A DNA stretch of 64,000 nucleotides from Leucaena leucocephala. Lineage: Eukaryota; Streptophyta; Magnoliopsida; Fabales; Fabaceae. Below are positions 24,103-41,067 of the stretch, one piece after another; the first letter of the stretch is position 1, and every line of letters begins with the position of its first letter. The translations under genes were made by a program, and so were the position numbers. Under the pieces are notes generated by a model that saw nothing but the letters and a program-made list of their open reading frames with translations, was not told the DNA's origin and searched no databases. Location: contig CM073535.1 in assembly GCA_037074615.1 (NCBI GenBank), positions 1,674,001 through 1,738,000 on the forward strand, in the 5' to 3' direction.

Positions 24103-27102
24103 CGCGGACAGATCTGTGTCCCTCCCCAACAAAACAGAGCAGTCTCTGATAAAATATTAATTAATGATTCTATATTCCTTTGCCAAGTTTACTAGATTAT
24201 TTAGCATATGGGTCTGATTCTTTAGTCTTTAGGCCATAAAGTATTGTTTGGGTGATTGATACTATATATATCGGTTTTTATTGAATATGTAAATGGGAAA
24301 GCCTTAGTATATGTTCTCTAGTCTCTACTGGTAAGTGTGTTCGTGGAGGAAGGTTCATCCAAACGAGGTCTTGTAACCTTCCAACACGTGGACAAGTATG
24401 GGTGTTTTTGCAGTTTGACTACAACATGTATGTATGTATGTATGTATGTATGTATGTAGGTAGGTAGGTAGGTAGGTATTTGTATGTTTCAGTGATGATA
24501 AGCTTGTCCTTGATTACTCAATAATATTATATTAATTAATCATACTATTTTTTTCTTAACCACTTGCCTTTTCTTCCCTCTCTAAAAGGCTGCAAATTGA
24601 GGAGGGGATATTCCTTTCGCTTGCATGTAGTGATTAATTAAAAGTACTAATGGAAACCTTCAGTCGGAATAAACCAAAAAATACAAAGGGAAACTTTTGA
24701 GCAATTTGCTTTCGCGCAAGACAACCTGAAAGAGAGAAAGAAAGACCGGTTAAAAACTATTCTTTTATTTCTCAAGATCTATTTACTTGATTTAATTAAA
24801 TTAAAAATTAATTAAATTAATTGATATAATATTTTTTAAAAAAATATTATAATTATCTTTTTTAATTCGTTGGTAGGAGGAAAGGAAAAATTTTTATAAG
24901 TAAAATTTTAAAATGGATTTAAACTTTTTAATTATTTTATCTCATTTTTTTCTGTATTAAAATTTTATAACTCTATTGTTCTATTTTTTTAAAATTGAGC
25001 CTATACAAATTTCTCTCTCCTCTAAATCTCTATTATCAAATATCGATTAATAAAAATAATTTTAAAAAATAATAAATATAAAAAATATATGTTAGACATT
25101 AATGAGCATAAGAAGTATTTCTTTTTTTGCCCATGCATTCACGCCGTAGACTCTGCCAAGCATCGTTGGCGAACTATGAATATGGTGGCAACTGGCAAGC
25201 ATAACTTTGGATGTGCTTTTGTTCATTGAACTGTCAATCAGTCCGCTTCCACTCTTACCCCAACCGTGCAAATTTTAATTTTTAATTTCACCGTTCATTA
25301 TATCAAATAAATAATTATAATTCTTCTTTGCCTATTGTTGTAAACATGAAAATTTTGCACCACAACCATTAAACAACAGATTTACTTCTTCTTTTTTTCC
25401 AGAATAAAACAACAGATTTACGATCTGGTGCTTTTTCACTTGATGATTATATTCTTTATAAGCTTTCGGAGCAGTACTAGGATTTAGTGTTTAATAATGT
25501 CCTGTAATAGTTGCCGTTTAACGTTGATTACTTGTATTTTCCTTCATTGTCATATAAGAAGATTACTTAATTGATTAATTATATTTTCCATGTAGTCCCT
25601 AGCTTTTATTATTCTATTGTAAATTTTCTCTTCCCCACGAGAGATTTGTTTTTGAGGCTGACGCCCACAAGCTCCCGTTACAGGAAACATCGTTATCTCA
25701 TTTTCTTAACGATTCAAGCAATGTTGATTGATGGGAAAGGAGCAGTAAGGGATTAGTATAGTTTTGATGCCACGCCATACATATTGAACATCTCAACAGC
25801 AAAGCAAAAAAAAAAAAAAAAGGTGAAATACTGTTATTTAGATCCTTGTAATTATTTATTGCCTTGAATATCTTATTCATCCCATTTTATTATTATTAAT
25901 TTTTTGAGTTGCCCGATTCATCAAAATTTTATCCCGACTATATTTAGATTTGACTCTCATCGTGCACTTGGTTATAATGGATGAGTCTCCCAATACAGAT
26001 TTTCTGTATACGTCAAGACTCAAATTTAAGACCTTACTTAAACGATATTAAATCGCTTACTACTCAGATTAACCTATGTTGGTGCATCCCATTTTAAATG
26101 CAATGTCGAATCACTATCCTGCATCACATCAGATGCATATTGAAGGGGCATTTTTTTTTTTTTGGAAAAAAGCACTTTTCAAGTTCATTTCAACACGGCT
26201 TGCAATAGGTCATGTGAAGCATCTTCATCTTATAGGGACCCAGACACTGCCAACCAACGGACGCAACCACTGATCAAGTGTCGCCTCCTGACAAGGGCAA
26301 TCGATCCCATATATTTCATTTCAAGTTTGAAGCATGTTGACATCCACAGACTTGTTCATCATGAGCCTAATCTGCTTATCTTCAATCACAAGTAGCTTTA
26401 TTTATGCTAAAGGGGCTACGAATACTTCGCTTTACATTATTAAAAGGAACCAAACCAGAATATGTTGATTAAAAGTTCTCGAGTGACAACGATGAGAATG
26501 GGACATGACTATAATCTACTTGCATGCTCTTTCTTTTACCATCTGTTAGTTCCTTCCATGAGTTCAGTAGATAGAGAAAGAAGACTATTTCAGATTGATT
26601 TCAATCTGTCGAAGATTTTACCATATGGAACAATCGTATCATATTCCTCTCATTAAGTTGCTAGATTCCAAGATTAAAGATACAGCATATAACCTCAGCA
26701 TTATTTGGAACAATACGAGCGATGTACTAATAATATCATGTAGAGGAAACCATAAACAAAGGCCGAACATGGATGACCATCCATGCATATGTCTATACTA
26801 TTGTGGTAAGTTCATTAAATAATCTCTCTCGGGGAGAAACCTCTGTCTCTGCAAATTGTTTATAATTCTTGAACTTCATGGACCAGTAACAACAATGCCG
26901 GATGCAAATACCAACGGGTACGTTGGTTTACAGAGTCATCACTTGCACTGCATGCTTCTTCTTGAACAAGTGAGACGACATACTAGCCAAGCTAAGTCTT
27001 TACCGCATCACGTCCACTCTGGATGTTAAAGATCGAGAAAAGGGAAAGAATCAGCCAACTTTCAAGAAATAACATAATTAAAAAAAGATTGAAAGTAGGG
27101 AA
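24103..27102. other. Intergenic region, no supported gene
   Basis: Holds a compound microsatellite at 24427-24478 and AT-rich sequence. Short frames at 25571-26822 show no recognisable content or splice partners. Confidence 0.55.
24427..24478. repeat. Compound TATG/TAGG tetranucleotide microsatellite
   Basis: A run of about seven TATG units changes abruptly into about five TAGG units, lying about 330 bases downstream of the small two-exon gene. Confidence 0.95.
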
Positions 27103-30100
27103 TTAGATGGATGGATTAACCTGAACATGTGGATGAGGATATTCTACTGGACTGACAGCCGTGCTGGAAACCTGTGCAGGTGGACCTGATCTAACATCAT
27201 GAATCACAACCCCACTCTCTTCCTTAACAGCAGAGAGAAGAGACTGTCCACTACCATTTTCTTGCACAGTCTTTCCTTTAGAGGGGAAGCCAGAAGTTCC
27301 CTCGGTAGAGCTAGGCATAGGAGGAGAAGCAGTAGCCCGTTTTGAGGCAAGTTCAAGGCGTTCAATCATCCGTGCAACACCAGCAATGCCAGCATTCATC
27401 TCCCGCTGAACACCTTTACTCAACTCTTTTACTGAGGCATTATGACCAAGTAACTTCTCTTTAAGGTCACGTGTACTTTTTGAAATAGATTCTTTATATC
27501 TGGTTCAAGATTTTAATGCAAAAAACATTTATTGGTGGGATAATCACAGGAGAATCTGGGATTAAATGTATAAATCATTTTACCTAGCTGAAGCAGCGGA
27601 AAATTTGGTCTTGATGGACTCGGGGAAGGTAAACATCTCAGAGGTGTTCAGTCTTCTCGCACTCTCAGATGGTGGCTGGCTATAAAGAACTCTGAATACA
27701 AACCAAGAGATAGTAAACATAAGAATAATCTATCTATGGTCGAATGCTCTATGACACGACATAACCTCCTGATAAAGAACTTATGCCGCTGCTTTATAAT
27801 TTATATCCAAAGTCTGATGCAACCAATACCTGGCTTTGAAAGGGTCATCAATTTCAGGAGTGGAATTTCTTGTAATCGCTTCAACAGAGGAAGGGGCAGA
27901 CGGTGGAGGTTGAACATCTGCAGCAGAACAGGAATTAGGTGAACTACCTCCAGAAGGTGAAGTTGTATACACCGGTTGCAGCCCAGAGACATGCAATGAG
28001 GAGTCAACTACAGGAATCCGAGATGGACCCACACCAGAAGATCTTTGCATTTCCCTTCTACGAAAATAATGTGCTCTACTTGCAGTAGCAACTAGGTGCT
28101 GCATAATTTGTTCCTCAAAATCAGAGTCATATGAACAAGAATCATCCTGCAGTAGTATGTTGAGCCTCTCGTCAAATAGACTGATACTGTTTCATAAACT
28201 GATACTGCATTACATGAATATGAGAAAACAGATTCACGACACTTGGAAATATTGCTCACATGTTCCGCACTATGCTGTTCAATGGGGATACGAGGATATG
28301 GGAATGCAGATGAATACGAGCTTCTTGACCTTATGCGTTTTTCAGCTTCCACTGCAGCTAGAAGTTCTTGGCTGCAATATTGGTGATTAAGGAAAATAAA
28401 AAACCATACCAACACAAGACATTCAAGAAAGAAATTTTCTAAGAGAAAATATATACTTGGCAGGGTCTTTCAAGACAAGTATTTGCCAACAGATTGGGCA
28501 CTCTTTGCTTCTCTGGGACCTAAATATAAAAAAGTATCATGTCAGAAGTGACATATTATATGATTGTCTATGTGAGTGAAAAAGCATAGATCCTACAAAA
28601 ATAATCTTCCTACAGAGCAATCAGCCTTACCATTCAAGAATACAATGCAGATGATATTCATGTTTGCAATTTGTTATCTGAAAATTTAAAGGAGGTATGT
28701 CAATAATATGTTGAACATTTAAAAATAAGACATTCATTTCTAATTTGGAAGTAGACCAGACTAGGGTAAAGTTCCCTAAGTGATAGCCATGGGGTTTTCC
28801 AATAAATCTATGACATGTGGAATGCAAAGGAAGTTTACTGAAAGGTTCAATCATGTAATGCTGCACAGTGAAAATTACACTTCTCAAATAACTCTAAACT
28901 GCACCTAAGTTTTCTCCATTGTAAAATTTCTTTTGTAAATCGACAGGATGTAACTTATCCATGCATGAAGCACAGCTCATTTAACAGCACCAGTCAAATA
29001 GCCATCGAAATTTACACATGAATACAGATGGGAAACTCATTCATGTGATGAAATTATTTGCCTTAGGTAATTCAACAATCTGAATTCTCATATAACCATC
29101 ATGATCTAGATGTCAAGTTTAAGTGGTGCAACAAAAAGAGAAAAAAACAACAACACAGCTGTCTTCTGCAAATATGCATAGAAATCACATGGACAGTTCA
29201 CTTATTTTTGGTTGCTTCAAAGAGAATAGTTTCTCGTTCATGGCAGCATGATTCAACAATCTGAATCCACAAACAGATCTAGATCTACATGTTAAAATAA
29301 TTGGTATAAGATATAGAATAAATATTTAAGTTTCTTCAGCAAGTATGCATATGCGCAGAAGGAAGCACATGCAATATATTTTTTTTGGGATTACTTCGAT
29401 ATCAATCATTCCTCATTCTGCTTAAATAACTAACACGGCAAGGCAAAAGTTCTTCAGGGTTTGTATCAGTGAAGACTGGCACACACTGATCCATACAGCT
29501 CTCTTAAAAAGATAATATACTATAAATACATCTTTCATAAGTTCCCAACTTCTCGAAAACAAAATGGCCCTAAATTCACAAAACGAGGATCAAGATGGAG
29601 ACACGTATCAAAAATCCAAAGCACAGCAATATCTTAAACTAAGGAAGAGAGAACAGAACAGAATTACAAAGCCGGTCATCCTTCACTACTAAAGGAGAAA
29701 TAAGATTAGAACAATGTGACAACGAACATCTCATGCCCACAAAAGAATAAAATGCGGCAAAATTATGACTTGATTCTAGACTGATCCTGCTTCCGAAGGA
29801 AGGGAAAACCCAAAACGATTCAACAAACAAGTACAAGGGAGTACAGTGGCTCATTAAAGCGTAAAGCTTTACACGAACACGAATGCATAAAATAAACATA
29901 GATGAAGTGGAGTCAATTAATAAAGAAGAAGGTTCAGATCATACAGTAGCAGGGTCATCGGTGCTGAAGGGCTCTAGACAAATACTGCAGGAGTCCTCGG
30001 AAACGTCGTCGAAAGCTTCAGACGTGGATGAAGCCGATGTGGGGAGAATGTCGGATAGAGGTGGAGGAGGACGAGGAAGAGAAGAGGAAGAGGTGAAATC

Positions 30101-30106
30101 ATCCAT
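27103..30106 (-). CDS. RHF1A: E3 ubiquitin-protein ligase RHF1A-like, RING-H2 (7 exons)
   Basis: Exons 29945-30106, 28631-28677, 28457-28519, 28260-28371, 27830-28146, 27584-27691 and 27103-27499 (minus strand) join in frame at GT/AG borders to give 401 residues. The RING-H2 ligands are all present: Cys40, Cys43 (CSICLEPF), Cys58, His60, His63, Cys66 (CKHEYHLHC), Cys77 and Cys80 (CPICW), followed by QELLAAVEAEKRIRSR. The C-terminal half has KYKESIS-like RYKESISKSTRD and the family block KELSKGVQREMNAGIAGVAR. This is closer to RHF1A than RHF2A. In Arabidopsis RHF1A and RHF2A degrade the CDK inhibitor ICK4/KRP6 during gametogenesis; that role here is by homology. The N-terminus is Ser/Pro-rich. 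Intron 1 is about 1.27 kb. Start chosen at the first Met in frame before the DDFTSSSS segment; an upstream in-frame extension is hydrophobic and probably UTR. Confidence 0.9.
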
Positions 30107-33100
30107 TGATAGCAAACCCAAGGAAGGAGACTTGAGATGAAGGAGAAGAGGAAGGAGGCCAAGAAAGAAGAAAAGAGCCCTAAAAAGACAGGGAAAGCAA
30201 GAGGTCAAAGTAAAGAATAGTTAGTACAAAGACGAGAGTAAAGGGAAGAAGGCAGAAAACGCAGGAACAATCCGGTTCACACGATTTGATGAAATCAACC
30301 TTATTTGATTTATTTATTCATTGCTTAAAATAATGAATCTGGCGTTCCCGTTTAACTCAAATAATATTTTAAAAATTTCAATCCTAATCTCATAACAATT
30401 TTTAAGGTTTTATTTAGTTTAACTTAAAAAAAATATATTAAATTAATTTAAAAGGGATAAGAGAGTTATAGGTATATAAATAAAAGGGAAGAGATAATAT
30501 TTTTTATTTAATTTAAAAAAAAAAGAGTGGAGAATTAATTAAAAGTTAACAAATATATTCATACTTCTTTATTTAAATTTATTTACTTTTTATTTATAAT
30601 ATTCACATTAAAATTATTTTTTTTAATTTATAAATTTTAAAATTTTTTATCCCATTTATATATATAATAAAATTAAAAAAAATAAAAAATAAAATAAAAT
30701 TTTAATATTATTTTTTATTAATTTTATAATTATTATATATCTTAATATAATATATAAATTATTTATCATATTTATTATATTTTAGCAATCAAAATAAAAA
30801 ATATATGTGAGGAGAATGGAAAAAAATTTCAACTCATAAGATATAATTAGAATATTAAAAATATATAAAAAATAATTTAATTAAAATTAGATAAAAAAAA
30901 TTATCTTCTATCTAAAAATTCTTACTTTTAGAAATAATATAGGGAAAGCTAAGTGAGTACATAGATATCAAATTTTTTATTTCCACTATTTTTTATTTTT
31001 TTTAATTAAATATATTTATAATAATATTTCTCCAGTCACTCCTCTTAGTAATAACTTTTTAATTTATATAAAGTAATTAATTAAAGGTTTTAAAAAGGTG
31101 TGAAAGGAATATGTAACAAAAGATACAGTAAATGGAAAAAGGAAAGGTACAAAGTGTTGGAACAAGTCAAGTGTCAGAGCAAGAGAGGTATTGATGGAGG
31201 CGTGTTTGGTAGGGCACGATGGGTGGACAGCCCCATAGCGGCAGCTTGATGGACCAAGAGGACTTTCGGTGATCTTCTTTGCAAAAAGTGTCACACAAAA
31301 AAAGAAAAAAACTCTGTTTTTCGTTCCAGTCATTGTATAAGAAACAACATTGGTACTGTGGATGCTCTGCTTTTCCCTTCCCCCTTCACGCATGACACAT
31401 GCTTGTCTTTACGTGATTCCCACCACACTTCCGTTAGCAGATAAATATGTACTTGTAATTCTCAACGGCTCAATTATTACCTCACTCTCGAACCCATTTC
31501 TCCATGTCAAAGTATCAATCATGGCCTCATCTTTCACAAGCATCTCAAACCACCTAACTCCTTTTGCCCCTGGCTTTTAGAACCTTGTTTGTTTGAATGG
31601 AAAATTGCTCTCTTCCTTTAGTATCGTGTTTTATGCAGAGGGCTTCAGACTTGGTGTAAAGCATTGTGTGTTTTTTGTCCGTAATTGTTTCAAGATGTAA
31701 AGAATCGAACTTTCCCATTCACAAGAAGATAATCAAAATTTTCACACCGCCCCATTGATCAATTACTTGCAGCCACATTCAAATCATGTTTGTGTTTAAT
31801 GACAATGTCAAATAAAATTACATGGGAAGCACCTGGAACCAGAAAAAGGTGTTGGCAGCCTCATTAGTCAGAGGAAAGAATGTTACTTCCTCGAACTAAA
31901 ACAGAGTTTTTTTTTTTTTAACAGTGCACGCAAAGCTCACCTCTTTTTCCTAACTCCTGTAGTTGGAGTTGGAAGCTGCCTTGGATCAGTTCCCAGGGCC
32001 GTCTCCATTGTTAAAACTTGAAGCCCTTCTTGTCATCGCATTAGCAAAATTCCTCTGTTCCACCACCAATTAACCACAGAAGACAGGACTGCTGAACCAC
32101 ACAAGTGGCTGCGTTTTTCTTCTCATCAATGGCCATATTTCAACATCAAGTTCAATGGACCCTGCAAAGGGAACACCGAAATCATTCTACCTAGCATGGA
32201 TCAGATTTTGACCAAAAAAAAGAAAAACTAGTATGGATCAGATATATTCTATGGAATCAGCCGCATATTTTATGGTAACACTGCAGTTTATTTGAGCGTT
32301 CGTGTATGAGTTTTTTTGTCGTTGAAGTTTTTATAGATGAGCATATATTTCTGTGGTTGATCTCACTCACTGTTTCAACTCTGGCCAATGCAACACTTCG
32401 TTTTATGCAGGAACAGATACTGTGTGGCTCAGGCCACCATCATCTTCATTTATGACTCATCTTAATTCCGTTGGGTATGAAATAATATGTGAAGGAAATG
32501 ATTTAATTAATTTTAATTTATAATCAGCTATCAATTGTGAAAAGACTGCCCCTTACCCTAACTCCCTCAAAGTTCAACAATGGCAGATACTGAATGGCAC
32601 GGCAGCCCAAATGACGGTAAGACTCCACAATATATCAGAAAGATCGATCCTTTCTCGTTGCTGATTAACCCAACTTGGCGATTTTCATAACCCATCATGG
32701 TTTTGATTTGCTGGTGTTGAATTTTCTTGGAAAAGACGAGGGTTTGACCAAAAAAAGATGTGCAATTCGAAGAGACCCAGTAGCAAAAACAGGCGGTTGA
32801 CGGTAAGAGAGCCCATTTGCGCTGGCCGATTGCTGTTAGGATATTCTTCAACGTCCCCTGATTTGGTCATTTGCTTTGGCTCACCAGATATTGCCATGGA
32901 ATCCCCTGAGAGTCTAGCACTTTGCCGGCAAGGCTGTGACCTTCTTGACAGACTGATGAGAATCGAACGACAAGAGAGGGAGAGCTTCAGCGGCGACGGA
33001 GATCGATGAGAATACACAGCTTATGGCTAATCTCGCGCAAAATTATGTTGACCAAAAACAAAAGTAAAAAAATCTAACCCAAAATTCTGAGGGTAATTAT

Positions 33101-33276
33101 GTCCGAAAATTATTATAATCAGGGATACTTTTGTCTAAAAAGTTTTCAATCCCAGCAGAGTCTTTTTGTCTTTTTTTTTTTGGTGCAATATAGTTTTTTC
33201 AATACCATGACATTCACTTATCGATAATCGATACTTCTCCGTCACCCTGCGCTTTGCAACTGAGGGCTGTGGTGCC
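30107..33276. other. Intergenic region with one weak gene candidate
   Basis: Extremely AT-rich between 30300 and 31080. At 32580-33009 (+) there is a possible small gene: an ATG at 32580 followed by a good donor (GTAAGA at 32617) and an 83-codon open frame at 32758-33009 ending RIERQERESFSGDGDR. Frames do not join convincingly and I recognise no family, so it is not called as a gene. Confidence 0.5.
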
Positions 33277-36200
33277 ATGGACGCCCTCTCTCCTGCACAG
33301 CTTCTTCCCATTTCCTTTAAGAAGCCAACTCCTACTTTTTTTCTTTCTCACTCACAGAATCATACCTTCAATTTTTGCTTTTCCATGTATCACACCAACC
33401 CTGGTCTCCGCTTTATCTCCAAGTTCAGAACTCCACATTCCGTTTTAAATGCGTCTTCGTTGGCACACGGAGCAGTTGATAAAGTTGGTTCTCCTACGTT
33501 AAGGGAAATATTAGAAGCCCATGTTCCCCAGCATATATTAGACAGGCAATCTCTGAACTTTTCCTTTTTTTCCCCTTGCTTTTCAGAATTGCCCTCTCTC
33601 TTTATGCATGTTGTGTGTGAGTGGATATGTTGATGAGTTTCTTTTTTTCTTTTTCCAATTTTGATCTTTTAAATATCTATAACATCACTGAGACCAAAAC
33701 TAAAAAGTGGGTTTTGACGAGATGAGATGATTTGGGTGTTGTGATATGTTTCAGGATGGAAGAGATTGGATATGTCATGCCAACAGATGTCCAGAGGCAA
33801 GCATTGCCTTCTCTTTTATCTGGTCGCGATGGCATACTTCATGCTCAGGTTAATTTGCTTCTTGGAGTTGGTTTTATTCTAATAAAACGGCAAGCATTGC
33901 CTACTGATGTAATCTTATATTATTTCTTCTGTAGACAGGTTCTGGGAAGACGCTTGCATACCTAGTTCTGATATATTCCGTCATAAACACTGCAAAGTCT
34001 GTTGTGCAAGCTCTTGTTGTGGTGCCCACACGTGAACTTGGCATGCAAGTAATAATGCTAGTGCTGTTGTGATTGCATAGTTCATGCTAATTATATTCAA
34101 TGCAATGTATGAGGGGGGATTCCCTCGGAAATGACTAATGCTAAAATTGAAATGATTTTTTTTTTTATTACAAAGGTTGCTAAAGTTGCTAGGATGTTGG
34201 CTGCAAGTCCGATGGAGGTTGAGGAGGAGCACAAGTCATGTACCGTCATGGCTCTTTTAGATGGAGGAACATTGAGAAGACACAAGAGTTGGCTAAAGGT
34301 AGCAATAATAGTACCTCTTTTCTGCCCATCAAGTCAGTCTCATCTAATCTTTCAAATTTTAGGCAGAGCCTCCGATGATAGTGGTAGCAACAGTGGGGAG
34401 TTTATGCCACATAATTGAAAGACAATTTTTAAAGCTTGAAACTGTTCGGGTGTTAGTGGTTGATGAGGTAAAGTCTTTTGATCTTTGAAACTTGTTCTGC
34501 TGCCCTTTATACTCCTAGGTAATAAAGCAGGTTTTTTAATTCTTCTCTTGGATTTTTATCATTGCTTATAATTTTGAATATTGAAGCTCTGTTTTTTTTT
34601 TTTCTTAGGTTGACTTTATTTTCAATTCTCCAAAGCAAGTCAGTTCCCTTCGAAAGCTTTTAACTTTGTATTCGTCATGCAATAACCGTCAAACGGTTTT
34701 TGCCAGTGCATCTATACCACAACACAGACGATTTCTTCATGATTGTGTGCAGCAGAAATGGACTAAGGTCAACTGATGTAGCTATTTAAGTTTTTCTGCG
34801 AGTTACTCTTAAGTATGCCACTGACTTCCTGATGGTCTTCTTTGTCTCCATATTTATTTTCTAGAGCGATGTGGTCCATATTCATGTCAGCCCAGTTGAG
34901 CCCATGCCATCACGCTTGCATCATAGATTTGTAGTAAGAGATCTTGAGTATCATAGCAACTTTGTTATTCTGTACACTGTTAGCCTATCTGCCCTCTACA
35001 ATTATCTATACTCAATCACATCTTTTCTGTAGGTTACTAATTTCTTAAAAAGCCTATTGTTTATTTAGGCTGTTGTTAATTTAAAATGCTGTTTCAATCA
35101 ACAGGAATGTCATAAGAACAAGAAGCAACAAACCCTGTTATCTTTGATACAATCTGATGCACCTGAGTCTGGCATTATATTTGCCAGTGAGCAGGTCTGA
35201 GGAAATATCTTCTTTAGTAGGCTCTTCTTTTTTTACATAGTTATTTAGATAAATTTCCTATGCAATCTTATGGAATGCATCTTTAGGGGGAAAAGCTGTT
35301 GTAAATTCCATCATTAATATTCTCTGATACAATAATGTAGTCTGGTCTTAAAAAATTATTACTCAGTGCTCTTTTCTCAGTTTTATCTTGCCTATGTTAT
35401 TACGGTAAGTTATTTATGTAGATCTTTGCCTTCTTAGCTGTTTGAAGTCCATGGTAATCAGGTGCTTGGGAAACTAGGTAGAATTAAAAGACTTAAGATG
35501 TCCTGTATTATTGAAAGTTCTATGTAGTCTGAATATCAGATTTTTATTTATGCAGTCTAAGAGGTCAAAGCAGGCAGGAAATGCTCCATCAACGTCCCTT
35601 CTGATTGACTTTCTGAAGGCTTCATATCAAGGTTCTTTAGATATCCTCCTCCTTGAGGAAGACATGAATTTCAATTCACGAGCAGTATCACTGTTGGTAA
35701 GTGCTATTCTTTGCCTGGATATTGGTATAGGAGACTAAGACAAAAGAGGTGGTACCATTTGAAAATCAAATCGGAACTGCTGGTCTTCAAAGTGCTTCGG
35801 CTATAGGCTAAGATGAAGTCAACATATAGAGATCATTTTCCAATGATGGTTTAGAGTAAAAGTTACTGAATTGAATGGTTGTAATTCAATGCTGATTGGC
35901 ATGGCAACTTTCCAAAAGCCCTATCACCCGCCAAAATTATGGGAGTGAAAGCTAGTAGGTGGACCATGGTAAGAATGGTAGCATTAAATATTTATATAAG
36001 TAAGGACTAGCATAGAGACGCACTTTTTGGGGTTTCATTTTAAATTTTATGAATTCCATAACATTGTTTTGCTTAGTGATTCTGAAGTCCTCTGCTATAT
36101 TAGACTTTGTGACAATGACCAGTCAGTCACAGATGTTCAAGACAAAGATGTCCTGTTTTCCAGAAAACCATCTCTCATATTTGCCATCTTTGATGCAGGA

Positions 36201-36462
36201 GATAAGGAAAGGTGGCGGCTATCTTCTTGTAGCAACAGATATAGCTTCGAGAGGGGTTGACCTTCCAGAAATGTCTCACATTTACAACTTCGATCTGCCT
36301 AAGACTGCCGTAGATTATCTTCATCGGGCAGGTAGGACTTGTAGGAAACCTTTTTCTGACATGAAATGTACTGTTACCACTATCATCGTTCCCGAGGAGC
36401 GGTTTGTTCTCCAGAAGTATGAAAATGAGTTGATGTTCAATTGTGAAGAGCTTACTTTATGA
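33277..36462 (+). CDS. RH58: DEAD-box ATP-dependent RNA helicase RH58, chloroplast (10 exons)
   Basis: Exons 33277-33545, 33755-33848, 33935-34048, 34176-34298, 34363-34467, 34609-34767, 34865-34933, 35105-35194, 35556-35696 and 36199-36462 join in frame to give 475 residues, close to Arabidopsis RH58. Residues 1-60 are Ser-rich and acidic-poor, like a chloroplast transit peptide. Helicase motifs: Q-motif region PTDVQRQALP, motif I AQTGSGKT (120-127, split by an intron), Ia PTRELGMQ, motif II DEVD (234-237, in place of DEAD), motif III SAS (268-270, in place of SAT), motif V ATDIASRGVDLPE and motif VI HRAGRTCR (430-437). The latter normally ends GRTGR, so the Gly is Cys here. The first intron is GC-AG (AG|GCAATC); the others are GT-AG. 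The gene runs towards APL1, 513 bases away. Confidence 0.93.
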
Positions 36463-36975
36463 TCCATATCTTAACTTCGCCGCATATTGGTCAGATATCA
36501 TATTCTACCTCAAATTGGCTTTATGATTAATCTGAGTTATCCTTCCAACTTTCAGGTTATTTATGATGTTTACATTTGTAGAACATTGTTTGGATCGAAA
36601 AATTGATTTCTGATATTTTAATATCATATTTTAGAAATGTTTTGATCTTTGCAAATGATCTGAGTACCAAATAGGACTTTGCTAAGTATCGTCTCAACCA
36701 ATCATTTATTATTTGTGATTTTAATTTATTATTCCTTGGTATACAGCATTACTTGTTTCTGGGAAACTGAACCATGGTTGAATCACTTCTCATTCACATG
36801 ACATTTTGGCGCTTTCAGTGTGAAACTTGCTCAATGTCAGTAGTTATTTTCTGGAAATTGACCATTTGATATTTATGGTAACAAAAAATAAACGTACTGA
36901 CTCAATTTCAATATTTATTTTTCTCGATTCTCAACCTAATCCATATCAAAATAGATAAAAAGACGGGGGAAATTA
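36463..36975. other. Intergenic region between convergent stop codons
   Basis: Contains the 3' UTRs of RH58 (+) and APL1 (-). With only 513 bases between stop codons the transcripts may overlap at their 3' ends. Confidence 0.6.

Positions 36976-41067
<4,092 letters not shown>

Noticed and set aside
26595..26822. 75-codon plus frame
   Set aside because: No recognisable features; within repeat-poor but non-conserved looking sequence.
32567..33017. Minus-strand frame of 110 codons
   Set aside because: It begins with GTG, has no recognisable domain, and overlaps an equally plausible plus-strand frame.
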